From UMGS1908 sp045655005 (GTDB lineage Bacteria; Bacillota; Clostridia; Christensenellales; UBA1242): a stretch of DNA of 64,000 nt. The notes beneath the pieces were generated by a model. That model made no database searches and was not told where the DNA came from. It was given only the letters and a program-made list of their open reading frames with translations. The translations under genes and the position numbers were made by a program. Below, in pieces: positions 52,795 through 61,644 of the stretch (its first letter is position 1; each line of letters starts with the position of its first letter). The stretch covers positions 124,001 through 188,000 of the forward strand of contig JAZOOJ010000007.1 in assembly GCA_045655005.1 (NCBI GenBank). The letters run 5' to 3'.

Positions 52795-55700
52795 ATGAAA
52801 AAATATACAACCGTCGATGGGAATAGTGCTTGTGCAAATATTGCCTATGCCCTTTCGGATATGGCAATAATCTACCCAATCACCCCATCATCTCCAATGG
52901 CTGAAAATATTGATGAGTGGCAAAACGCTGGGAAATTGAATTGTTTTGGAAATAAAGTATCGGTAACTGAAATGCAGTCAGAAGCGGGTGCAGCAGGAGC
53001 TCTTCACGGAGCACTTACAAGCGGTGCGCTTGCCACAACATTCACATCATCTCAAGGGCTTCTTTTGATGATCCCGAATATGTACAAAATCGCTGGTGAA
53101 TTACTGCCTTGCGTTATAAATGTTGCAGCAAGAACAGTCGCCACACACGCATTATCCATTTTTGGTGACCATAGCGATGTTATGGCGTGCAGGGCCACTG
53201 GTTTTGCGATGCTTGCTTCTTCTTCCGTTCAAGAAGCACAAGATATGGCTCTTGCAAGTTATCTTACAACTATTCGAGCGAAAGTTCCATTCCTTCATTT
53301 TTTTGACGGATTCAGAACTTCTCACGAAATTAATAAAATTGAAGAAATTGATTACGAAACAATTAAGTCAATGATTGACTTTGATGCTGTCCGAAAATTT
53401 AAAGAAAGTGCCTTATCCTCAGACAATCCAACCCAAAGAGGAACGGCTCAAAATGGAGATATATTCTTCCAAAATAGAGAAGCATCGAATTATTTCTACA
53501 ATGCTCTACCAGAACTTTTAGAAGAAACTTTTGCCCTAATCCACGAAAAAACTGGTAGAAGATATAAATTATTTGATTATTACGGAGTAAAAGACGCAAC
53601 TGACATTATAATTTCCATGGGTAGCGGAAGCGAAGCTATTGCTGAGACCGTTGAATATCTTGCCAAATTAGGTAAAAAAGTTGGCTTAATTAACGTGCAT
53701 CTTTATCGCCCATTTAGTGCAAAACATTTATTAAAAACTCTACCAAAAACCACTCAAAGAATTACTGTCCTTGACAGGACAAAAGAATCTGGTGCTATGG
53801 GTGAACCACTTTATACCGATGTTTGCTCTGCCCTGTTTGAAAATAAAATCACCAATATTTCTGTAATTGGTGGCAGATACGGACTTTCAAGTAAAAATTT
53901 TGACCCAGACTGTGTTCTTGCTGTTTTTGAAAATATGGCAAGCAACAAACCAAAAAATCACTTTACCGTAGGTATTGTTGACGATATTACAAATACAAGT
54001 CTTGAAATTAAAAAACATATAAACACCCTACCAAACGGCACTATTGAATGTAAGTTCTATGGTCTTGGAAGCGACGGTACAGTATCAGCAAATAAAAATA
54101 GCATAAAAATTATCGGTGAAAATACATCGCTTTACTCACAAGCATATTTTGCATATGACAGCAAAAAGTCTGGAAGTATAACGACCTCTCACCTACGTTT
54201 TGGTAAAAAGCCAATTCGCTCAACCTACCTTTGCGACAATGCTGACTTTATTGCCTGCCACAACCCTGCTTTTGTGAAAAAATTTGACTGCCTTGCAGAC
54301 ATTAAAGAGAATGGTATATTCTTACTTAACTGTCCTTGGTCTTCTGACGAACTTGAAAAAGAACTTCCTGCTTCTATGAAGCAAACTATCGCGAAGAAAA
54401 AACTTCAAGTGTATTGCATTGACGCAAACTCAATTGCAAAAGAAGTCGGACTTAATAATCGAATAAACACCATTATGCAAGCCTGCTTTTTTAAACTTGC
54501 AGGCATTATGCCTTGGGAGTTCGTCAGCACAAAGATGAAAGAAGCAGTTATTAAAACATACTCAAAGAAAGGCGAAGCAGTTGTGAATATGAATATGAAA
54601 GCAATTGACAGTGCAAATGGAAAACTTTGGAAAGTTAGCGTTCCAACCTCTTGGAATAAGGCGGTTTCTGGCGAAAATGTTAAAAACGATAACGGCAATC
54701 CATATTTTAATTCAGTAATTGAACCAATAATTACTCAAAAAGGAGATGATCTTCCAGTTTCAGCATTTACTCCAAATGGCGAAGTCCCAACAGGCACAAC
54801 AGCATTAGAAAAACGAAACATTGCAACTTCTATTCCGGTCTGGATTCCTGAAAATTGTATACAATGTAATCAATGTGCTTTGGTTTGTCCACATGGTTGC
54901 ATACGTCCATACCTCACCGAAAGAGATTCAAAAGAATCACAAATGTTAAGTGCAAAGCCTGCACTTGGAATTAATGGCAAAGATTTTAGCATTCAATGTA
55001 GCCCTATGGACTGTACATCTTGTGAAAACTGTGTCAATATCTGCCCTGCTAAATCAAAAGCGCTTAAAATGGTGGACAAAGAAGAAATTTTGGGATTAGA
55101 AAATCAAAAATATGAACTTGTTAAAGATATAGAAAATGAACAAAGTATGTTTGCTACCACAACATTAAAAGGTAGCCAGTTTAAAAAACCCCTTTTTGAG
55201 TTCTCTGGTGCCTGTGCAGGATGCGGAGAAACGGCATATATAAAACTTTTAACTCAACTTTATGGTGAACACTTAGTAATTGCCAACGCAACAGGTTGTT
55301 CTTCAATTTATGGCGGAAGCAACCCAACTTGTCCATACACCAAAAACAAAAATGGTCAAGGGCCAGCATGGAGCAATAGCTTATTTGAAGATAATGCTGA
55401 ATTTGGACTTGGAATGTACTTAGCACATAAGAAAAATACTCAAAGTTTAGAAAATTTAATTGCAAACTCATTAAAAGCAATCAATCTGGGCACAAATTTT
55501 AAGTCGGTTTTAACAGAATGGCTTAATGGAAATCGCACCGACGATATACGAAATCAAATTTTAGACCTTGCAAAAAAAGAAAAAGACAGTATTGAATCGG
55601 TAAACTTTGCACGTGAAGTTATCGCCTTAAATAGTTGCTTAACTAAAAAATCTTATTGGATTATTGGGGGCGACGGCTGGGCTTATGATATAGGTTTTGG

Positions 55701-56268
55701 CGGACTTGACCACGTTTTGTCAAGCAATGAAAATATCAAAGTCTTGGTTCTAGACACCGAGGTATATAGCAACACTGGTGGACAAGCAAGCAAATCCACC
55801 CCACTTGGAAGCACCGCAAAATTTGCAAGTGGCGGAAAACAAACACACAAAAAAGACCTTGGTTCCATTGCGATGAACTATCCGAACACCTATGTTGCAA
55901 GCGTTTCAATGGGTGCAAATCCAACCCAATTGATTAACGCCTTTACCGAAGCCGAAAATCACAACGGACCAGCAATAATAATTGCTTACGCTCCTTGCAT
56001 AAACCACGGAATGAATATGAGTAAAACGCAAGAAACTATGAAAAACGCAGTAATTTCTGGCTATTGGCCACTTTATAGATACAATCCAAACAAAGAGCAA
56101 AAATTAACTATTGACCCACCATTTAAAACTCAAGATTATAGGTCATTTACAGATTTGCAAGCAAGATACTTTAACCTTATTAAGAAAGACCCGGCAAAAG
56201 CTGACGCCTTATTAAAAGAAGCCGAAGAATATCGTGTAAGCAGAATAGAAAACTTAAAAAAGAAGTAA
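52795..56268 (+). CDS. nifJ: Pyruvate:ferredoxin (flavodoxin) oxidoreductase
   Basis: 1157 residues from the ATG with GAGGTG upstream. Oxidises pyruvate to acetyl-CoA and CO2, reducing ferredoxin. Domain I begins TTVDGNSACANIAYALSDMAIIYPITPSSPMAE. A ferredoxin domain with CIQCNQCALVCPHGC and CTSCENCVNICP lies around 690-760. The proximal cluster begins CAGCGETAY, and the TPP-binding GDGWAYDIGFGGLDHVLSS is near 965-985. Single-chain type, full length, own strong promoter. Central carbon and electron source of this anaerobe. Confidence 0.97.
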   Translation: MKKYTTVDGNSACANIAYALSDMAIIYPITPSSPMAENIDEWQNAGKLNCFGNKVSVTEMQSEAGAAGALHGALTSGALATTFTSSQGLLLMIPNMYKIAGELLPCVINVAARTVATHALSIFGDHSDVMACRATGFAMLASSSVQEAQDMALASYLTTIRAKVPFLHFFDGFRTSHEINKIEEIDYETIKSMIDFDAVRKFKESALSSDNPTQRGTAQNGDIFFQNREASNYFYNALPELLEETFALIHEKTGRRYKLFDYYGVKDATDIIISMGSGSEAIAETVEYLAKLGKKVGLINVHLYRPFSAKHLLKTLPKTTQRITVLDRTKESGAMGEPLYTDVCSALFENKITNISVIGGRYGLSSKNFDPDCVLAVFENMASNKPKNHFTVGIVDDITNTSLEIKKHINTLPNGTIECKFYGLGSDGTVSANKNSIKIIGENTSLYSQAYFAYDSKKSGSITTSHLRFGKKPIRSTYLCDNADFIACHNPAFVKKFDCLADIKENGIFLLNCPWSSDELEKELPASMKQTIAKKKLQVYCIDANSIAKEVGLNNRINTIMQACFFKLAGIMPWEFVSTKMKEAVIKTYSKKGEAVVNMNMKAIDSANGKLWKVSVPTSWNKAVSGENVKNDNGNPYFNSVIEPIITQKGDDLPVSAFTPNGEVPTGTTALEKRNIATSIPVWIPENCIQCNQCALVCPHGCIRPYLTERDSKESQMLSAKPALGINGKDFSIQCSPMDCTSCENCVNICPAKSKALKMVDKEEILGLENQKYELVKDIENEQSMFATTTLKGSQFKKPLFEFSGACAGCGETAYIKLLTQLYGEHLVIANATGCSSIYGGSNPTCPYTKNKNGQGPAWSNSLFEDNAEFGLGMYLAHKKNTQSLENLIANSLKAINLGTNFKSVLTEWLNGNRTDDIRNQILDLAKKEKDSIESVNFAREVIALNSCLTKKSYWIIGGDGWAYDIGFGGLDHVLSSNENIKVLVLDTEVYSNTGGQASKSTPLGSTAKFASGGKQTHKKDLGSIAMNYPNTYVASVSMGANPTQLINAFTEAENHNGPAIIIAYAPCINHGMNMSKTQETMKNAVISGYWPLYRYNPNKEQKLTIDPPFKTQDYRSFTDLQARYFNLIKKDPAKADALLKEAEEYRVSRIENLKKK

Positions 56269-56269
56269 A

Positions 56270-56312
56270 CTATAAAAGAAAAAGAGGTGTTATGTTAAAC
56301 ATAGCACCTCTT
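56270..56312. terminator. Shared terminator for pfor and the convergent gene
   Basis: AAGAGGTG-TTATGTT/AACATAG-CACCTCTT stem with a T-rich tail on the minus strand (TTTTTCTTTT); a weaker tail on plus. Confidence 0.75.
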
Positions 56313-56330
56313 ATACATTGCAACAAACAT

Positions 56331-56963
56331 TTATCTCTCATTATTTCCTTCTGTTTCGGTTCCTCTCTCAGACTTTCCATAGTATGAAGCATATACCTTT
56401 TGGTTTATCATTGCGAACTCATAATCTACATTCCCAGACTTGTTATCCAACAAATCATCAACTAAACCACATACTGAACCCTCCGTCGCTAAATAATGCT
56501 TAGCATACTCTGTATCCTTTGTATCATATTGCAACTCGAATACATCTTGAAGCTTATCTTTCACAATCTCCCAAGAAGCTTTTAAAGACTTAACTGTGTC
56601 GTTATCAATAGCCAATTTAGAACCAATACAAAATCCATCTTTTCTTCTTGCACAATTAATTATGAAATCCATGTCAAGACCCGCCATACGATAAAATATC
56701 GATAAAACATATTGTGTTTGTGTTGCGTTTGGCTGAATGCTATCATTCTCTTGAAAACGTTTTGCTATTTCTTCTAATTCCTCTGCACACTCCTTAGCTC
56801 TTTGAACAGCTTCAGCCAACTGTGCTTGTTCATAAATAGTGTTGCCCATAACACCATCAAAACCTTCACGAAGTTGTTCTTGCTGTTGTCTTCTAACTTT
56901 TTCCTCTTCTTCAAATCTTTGATACATTTCTTCAAATTCTGCATCTTCTATTTCTTTTGACAT
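56331..56963 (-). CDS. Protein of unknown function under a palindrome-controlled promoter
   Basis: 210 residues from ATG 56963 with AAAAGGAG upstream. Soluble, acidic. The first ~90 residues are a charged, probably coiled-coil stretch (EEMYQRFEEEEKVRRQQQEQ ... AVQRAKECAEELEEIAKR). The second half is helical, with three cysteines. I do not recognise it. Its promoter holds an operator palindrome, and the divergent gene is a frameshifted XRE regulator, suggesting this was the regulator's partner. Confidence 0.7.
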   Translation of the reverse strand: MSKEIEDAEFEEMYQRFEEEEKVRRQQQEQLREGFDGVMGNTIYEQAQLAEAVQRAKECAEELEEIAKRFQENDSIQPNATQTQYVLSIFYRMAGLDMDFIINCARRKDGFCIGSKLAIDNDTVKSLKASWEIVKDKLQDVFELQYDTKDTEYAKHYLATEGSVCGLVDDLLDNKSGNVDYEFAMINQKVYASYYGKSERGTETEGNNER

Positions 56964-56996
56964 TTTTAATCTCCTTTTAAGATTTATTGCAAGCAT

Positions 56997-57026
56997 ATTA
57001 TACATCTTAGCATACTAAGATGACAA
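56997..57026 (-). promoter_or_regulatory. Promoter with operator in the spacer
   Basis: TTGTCA, 18 bases, TATAAT on the minus strand; the spacer contains TCTTAGCATACTAAGA. Confidence 0.7.
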
Positions 57027-57060
57027 GTATTATATTAAAAAAATGTTAGCATACTAAGAA
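57005..57060. promoter_or_regulatory. Two copies of a TTAGCATACTAA operator
   Basis: TCTTAGCATACTAAGA (57005-57020), arms TCTTAG/CTAAGA perfect, sits inside the promoter spacer. TGTTAGCATACTAAGAA (57044-57060) repeats the core TTAGCATACTAAGA 39 bases away, towards the divergent XRE gene. Expected to bind an XRE-type dimer. Confidence 0.7.
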
Positions 57061-57087
57061 TGTTCATTATTTCGCTTGTAATTTAAA

Positions 57088-57268
57088 ATGCTTCGAAAAG
57101 AAAAAAATTTTAAGTCAACCAGAACTAACAAAAGCGTTAAACGTTAGCAGTGCTATGATTTCTTTTTGGGAAAGTGCAAAACACGAACCAACCGCATCAA
57201 GCATTATCGCAACCGCCACATACTTTAACGTCAGTTCTGACGATTTATTGCTTTTACCTATAATATAA
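57088..57268 (+). pseudogene. XRE-family repressor gene with a frameshift in an A7 run
   Basis: From ATG 57088 the frame reads MLRKEK and then runs into a stop. Removing one A from the run at 57101-57107 gives MLRKEKILSQPELTKALNVS followed by SAMISFWESAKHEPTASS and YFNVSSDDLLLLPII, a complete helix-turn-helix of about 59 residues. The rest of the reading frame is intact, so the lesion is recent, a slippage site or a base-calling error. Divergent from the gene at 56331-56963 and flanked by two operators. Confidence 0.75.
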
Positions 57269-57272
57269 AAAT

Positions 57273-57331
57273 AAAAATTGAAGGTTTTTATGTATTAATT
57301 TTTCAACTACTGTACATAACCTTCAATTTTT
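57273..57331. terminator. Terminator of galE
   Basis: AAAATTGAAGGTT/AACCTTCAATTTT outer stem with an inner ATGTA/TACAT pair; T-rich tails on both sides. It also lies just after the XRE remnant. Confidence 0.65.
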
Positions 57332-57357
57332 CATTCTGTTTTAAAAGTTTAATTATT

Positions 57358-58377
57358 TTATTTTTTGCGTAATTTCTTTGCTTCTTTCTTTTGGAATTTG
57401 TGAGTACTTGAGCACATCTCATCAAGTGTTCTTGTTGCTTTCCAGCCAAGCTCGTTATATGCTTTTTCAGGAGATGCATAACACTCATCAATATCCCCAG
57501 GTCTTCTTGGTGCGAATTTATATTTTACTTTTCCGCCACAGCATTTATTGTATGCATTCACCATATCTAAAACGCTGTACCCCGTTCCAGTCCCAAGGTT
57601 ATATATTGCCAGCCCACAATTTGTTTCAAGTTTTTTTAATGATGCCAAGTGGCCATCTGCAAGGTCAACTACGTGAATATAATCACGAACTCCCGTTCCA
57701 TCTTTTGTGTTATAGTCATTCCCAAAAATAGATAATTCTTCCAATTGTCCAACAGACACCCTTGAGATATAAGGCATTAAGTTGTTTGGCGTGCCTTTGG
57801 GATTTTCGCCCAACAATCCACTTTCATGGGCTCCAACTGGGTTAAAATATCTTAAAATTGCAACATTTAGAGATTTGTCGGCAATACAAACATCTTTTAA
57901 AATTTCTTCTATAAATAACTTTGTTCTGCCATAAGGGTTTGTTGCGCTTGTTGGAAAATCTTCGTAAATTGGCATAGATTCAGCCTTGCCATATACAGTT
58001 GCAGACGAACTAAACACTAGGTTTTTAACACCAAATTCACGCATTATTTTAAGTAAATTGATAGTGCTTTCCAAATTATTTTCATAATATTCAATAGGCA
58101 TCTGCACGCTTTCGCCGACAGCCTTTAGCCCCGCAAAATGAATTACTGCGTCAATTTTATTCTCGACGAAAACCTTTCTTAGATTTCTTTCGTTTTTAAT
58201 GTCATATTTATAAAACTTTACAGACTTACCTGTAATTTTTTCAATTTTGCCCTTAACTCTTTTTTCGCTGTTACTTAAATTGTCAACAATAACAACTTCA
58301 TATCCATCATTCAACAACTGCACCGCTGTATGTGAGCCAATATATCCTAAGCCCCCTGTTAATAAAATTGTTTTCAT
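57358..58377 (-). CDS. galE: UDP-glucose 4-epimerase
   Basis: 339 residues, extended short-chain dehydrogenase fold. TGGLGYIGSHTAVQLL binds NAD, FSSSATVYG holds the catalytic serine and NPYGRTKLFIEE the Tyr-x-x-x-Lys. It interconverts UDP-glucose/galactose (and possibly the GlcNAc forms). AAAGGAGG precedes the ATG. A basic tail (KKEAKKLRKK) ends the protein. Likely supplies sugars for the polysaccharide genes next door. Confidence 0.95.
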   Translation of the reverse strand: MKTILLTGGLGYIGSHTAVQLLNDGYEVVIVDNLSNSEKRVKGKIEKITGKSVKFYKYDIKNERNLRKVFVENKIDAVIHFAGLKAVGESVQMPIEYYENNLESTINLLKIMREFGVKNLVFSSSATVYGKAESMPIYEDFPTSATNPYGRTKLFIEEILKDVCIADKSLNVAILRYFNPVGAHESGLLGENPKGTPNNLMPYISRVSVGQLEELSIFGNDYNTKDGTGVRDYIHVVDLADGHLASLKKLETNCGLAIYNLGTGTGYSVLDMVNAYNKCCGGKVKYKFAPRRPGDIDECYASPEKAYNELGWKATRTLDEMCSSTHKFQKKEAKKLRKK

Positions 58378-58535
58378 AAAATGCCTCCTTTAACTATAAC
58401 AAACTTCTACATTATAATTATAACACTATATACAGCAAAAAATAAAGTATTTTTTTATTATAAACAAAAAGCACTTCTACAATATCCGTAGAAATACTTT
58501 TTTCTCTTATATCTATATTTGTATTAACACATAAA

Positions 58536-60686
58536 TTAAACCACTTTATTTTGATTTACTGTGTTTATGTCTGATTTAAAGTGGTTTTCTTCCATCATCT
58601 TCTTTGCAAGTTCTATTTTGGCATCGTATTCTTCTTGCGTAATTGCATTATTGTTTAGCAAATGTTTTCCAAAGTGATAATGATCTGCGGTTGCATTTGT
58701 ATCAGTAATTTCAGCCTTCTTGATAATCTTCATAGCCGTTTTGAAAATTATTTTAATATCTAGCCATAATGAACAATTTTCAACATAGTAAATATCATAT
58801 TCAAATGTTTCTTTCCAAGAATTTAAATTTCTTCCATTTGCCTGCGCAAGTCCTGTCAAACCTGGACGAACTTCACTTCTTCTGTTTTGCTCTTCATTAT
58901 AGAATACCATATCTTGCACAAGTTTTGGTCTTGGACCAACAATACTCATATCACCTTTAAATATATTCCATAATTGTGGCAATTCATCAAGGCTTGTTTT
59001 ACGAAGCATTTTACCAAACTTTGTTATCCTTTGGTCATCTGGTAGCAAAGCGCCATTCTCATCACGAGCATTTGTCATACTGCGATATTTGCAGAACTTA
59101 AATAATTTATTATTTTTACCTGGCCTTGGTTGCTTGAATAGAACTGGTGAACCGTGTTTTACTCTTACTATAATTGTTAGAACTAAAAGCACTGGAGATA
59201 AAACAATAAGAGCAATACCAGACAATAATATATCAAAAAATCTCTTGAAAAAGTGACGATACAACCAATGTTTCTCTTTTTTCTTTTTTTCTTGTTTCAT
59301 CTTACTAACTCCTTTGATCAATACCCTTTGTTTAAATAAATAATCCGCAGTTGCAGTAGTTTCTTTTTCTGCCATTACAAAAATCAATAATAACATCATA
59401 GATTCATAGTAACGCAATAAATTGATATCTATCAATCCATACAGTTCATACGTTGCCAAGGCAAATAATGCAAAAATTTTAAACGTTGACAACTTTGTTA
59501 ACATTAATTTATATCTTAGGAAATAGTGTATAACAAAACCAATCAAACCAATAATGCCACAACTTGCCAATATTTGCAATGGTGTGCTATGAAACTTTTT
59601 CAAATTTCCAAAAAGTTCCACCCCATCTTCGCCAAAAAAACCTGCACCAAAAACTTTATTATCCATAAAGTCATTCATTGCATATTCCCAAATCGCAATT
59701 CTTCCATTATCATTTAGTCCTAAATCTATCGTAACACCAAACCATTCTAGTATTTTTGATTCCAACGACATAAACAAAATGCCAAGAGAAAGAATTGTAA
59801 CCATCAACGAAAGAACATACAATATTTTCTTTTTTGCTTTAGTGAAGCCAAACAAAAGAAGGAATGGCATCAAAAGTGTAACAAATAAAATATTCCCTCT
59901 GGAAAAGGTAAATAAAATTCCTATGTAAATTATAAAAGTTAAAGGTATAAATATTTGAGGAAAGTTTTTTGTTGCGTAGTAGACAAAAAACGGCAAAACT
60001 AAAGCCATCATACTTGCAAAACTATTTGACATTGCCCACCCAGGCAATAAAAGTTTGTTATGGAAAGCAACTACAACATCCCCTGTCATATAATAAGTCG
60101 CCATTTCTTGAAAGACAAAAAATATTCCCATAGCAATGAATACTTTGCAAACATAATCTTTTGCAGATTCGTCAGTTGTATTTAAAAGTAGAAAATATCC
60201 AATAAACATTGCGATAAAAAAACCAAGAACACTCCAAGTATAGCGCATATCATAATCTGTGCAACCTATACCAGCAAGTAAACAAACAACCGCCACAATT
60301 AACAAAGCCCAAAACAATTCTCCAATTTTGAATTCGTTTTTTTCGACCTTGAAATGCGTAACTAAATAAAGTATTAGACTCACGATAAACGGCAAACATA
60401 CACACACTATGCCAATGATGTGACTTGTTGTCATATCCATTCCCATATTGTAATATGGTAAAAAATTAACATATACAACAACCGCTATTAAAGACTTTAA
60501 ATCACGTTGAGTTAAGATAATCACGCAGGCTATTAAAGATAACACAGCAAATCCTGCAACTATCCATTTTGAATACCAAGAAATAAATACAAACACTGAC
60601 AAAAAAGCCAAAAACCATTGACTCTCAGCTATTCTTTTGACTAAACTTGATAATTTATTCTCTTTTAATCGTAATAATCCCACCAT
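58536..60686 (-). CDS. Fusion of O-antigen polymerase/ligase-like protein and initiating sugar transferase
   Basis: About 716 residues. The first ~450 hold 11-12 membrane helices with a Wzy/WaaL-type region (DNGRIAIWEYAMNDFMDNKVFGAG ... FHSTPLQILASCGIIG). From MKQEKKKKEKHWLYRHFFKR on, a complete monotopic phosphoglycosyltransferase follows: FFDILLSGIALIVLSPVLLV anchor, PRPGKNNKLFKFCKYRSM, the Asp-Glu catalytic dyad in KTSLDELPQLWNIF, and MSIVGPRP. A short coiled tail with ITQEEYDAKIELAKKMM ends it. The start is the ATG 13 codons into the longest frame. A second ATG at 59300, with AAAGGAG eight bases upstream, begins the transferase half. Confidence 0.85.
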   Translation of the reverse strand: MVGLLRLKENKLSSLVKRIAESQWFLAFLSVFVFISWYSKWIVAGFAVLSLIACVIILTQRDLKSLIAVVVYVNFLPYYNMGMDMTTSHIIGIVCVCLPFIVSLILYLVTHFKVEKNEFKIGELFWALLIVAVVCLLAGIGCTDYDMRYTWSVLGFFIAMFIGYFLLLNTTDESAKDYVCKVFIAMGIFFVFQEMATYYMTGDVVVAFHNKLLLPGWAMSNSFASMMALVLPFFVYYATKNFPQIFIPLTFIIYIGILFTFSRGNILFVTLLMPFLLLFGFTKAKKKILYVLSLMVTILSLGILFMSLESKILEWFGVTIDLGLNDNGRIAIWEYAMNDFMDNKVFGAGFFGEDGVELFGNLKKFHSTPLQILASCGIIGLIGFVIHYFLRYKLMLTKLSTFKIFALFALATYELYGLIDINLLRYYESMMLLLIFVMAEKETTATADYLFKQRVLIKGVSKMKQEKKKKEKHWLYRHFFKRFFDILLSGIALIVLSPVLLVLTIIVRVKHGSPVLFKQPRPGKNNKLFKFCKYRSMTNARDENGALLPDDQRITKFGKMLRKTSLDELPQLWNIFKGDMSIVGPRPKLVQDMVFYNEEQNRRSEVRPGLTGLAQANGRNLNSWKETFEYDIYYVENCSLWLDIKIIFKTAMKIIKKAEITDTNATADHYHFGKHLLNNNAITQEEYDAKIELAKKMMEENHFKSDINTVNQNKVV

Positions 60687-60720
60687 TATTCTCAATCCAA
60701 CAATTTGCTCATTGCACATT

Positions 60721-60739
60721 AACAAGAAGTTTTCTTGTT
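60721..60739. repeat. Short inverted repeat upstream of the fusion gene
   Basis: AACAAGAA/TTCTTGTT with a three-base loop, between the divergent fusion gene and uppP; possible operator or leader hairpin. Confidence 0.35.
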
Positions 60740-60803
60740 ATAAATTATTGTAACATAACAAAACGCACTATTGCAAGAGAAAATCTGAACTATTAATATT
60801 TAG

Positions 60804-60832
60804 TTTACTTTTAAATATGCTTGTAATATAAT
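60804..60832 (+). promoter_or_regulatory. Promoter of uppP and the ligase genes
   Basis: TTTACT, 17 bases, TATAAT, about 40 bases before uppP. Confidence 0.6.
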
Positions 60833-60870
60833 AATTTAAGAAAGCATAACCTAATACCGAGGGAAATATT

Positions 60871-61644
60871 ATGAAAGAAATTTTAAAAATGATAATTCTC
60901 GGTATTGTTCAAGGGTTAACTGAATTTTTGCCTGTTTCTTCAAGCGGACACCTAATTCTTCTGCAAGATATCTTTGGGATTAAAGAAAACATTCTTTTTA
61001 ACACCATTATTTTGCATTTTGGAACACTGCTTGCCGTTGTTGTTTTTTATTTTAAAGATTTGCTTGGACTGTTAAAAAAAGAAAATCATAAAACCATTTG
61101 GCTTCTCGCAATTGCAACTATTCCCGCATGCTTTGTGGGGCTTTTCTTGGGGGATTTTATAGAAAGGTACGGAACTACAACTTTGCTATGCTTTACATTC
61201 CTTATAACTGGTGTTTTATTGATTTTTACAACACGCTTCCGCAAAAAAATGTACACTTGGGCAACAATTTCAAATAAAACAGCGATTACTATGGGACTTT
61301 GCCAATGTGTTGCCCTACTTCCCGGGATTAGCAGGAGCGGAGCAACCATTTCCGGCGGAGTTTTATCCAAATCAGACCCAAAACTTGTTACAAAATTTAG
61401 TTTTTTTATGAGCATTCCAATAATTTTAGGTTCACTGATATTAGAGTGTTTTAAAGTTGACCTTATTGGCATAAATTGGGTGGCTACAATAGTTGGACTT
61501 ATTTCAGCATTTATATCAGGAATTTTTGCAATAAAAGTTATGATGAAAGTAGCTGAGAAGTGTAATTTTAAATGGTTTGGTATTTATCTATTAATTCTTT
61601 CATTGGTGTGCTTTATTAATGAATTTATGGTGAGTATATGGTAA
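60871..61644 (+). CDS. uppP: Undecaprenyl-diphosphatase UppP (BacA)
   Basis: 257 residues with eight helices. GIVQGLTEFLPVSSSGHLIL and LLPGISRSGATISGGVL carry the catalytic Glu, Ser and Arg. It recycles undecaprenyl diphosphate to the monophosphate carrier for wall and polysaccharide synthesis. GAGGGAAA precedes the ATG. Its 3' end overlaps the next gene by seven bases. Confidence 0.96.
   Translation: MKEILKMIILGIVQGLTEFLPVSSSGHLILLQDIFGIKENILFNTIILHFGTLLAVVVFYFKDLLGLLKKENHKTIWLLAIATIPACFVGLFLGDFIERYGTTTLLCFTFLITGVLLIFTTRFRKKMYTWATISNKTAITMGLCQCVALLPGISRSGATISGGVLSKSDPKLVTKFSFFMSIPIILGSLILECFKVDLIGINWVATIVGLISAFISGIFAIKVMMKVAEKCNFKWFGIYLLILSLVCFINEFMVSIW

Noticed and set aside
57303..57491. 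Small minus-strand frame within galE
   Set aside because: Out-of-frame shadow of the galE 3' end.
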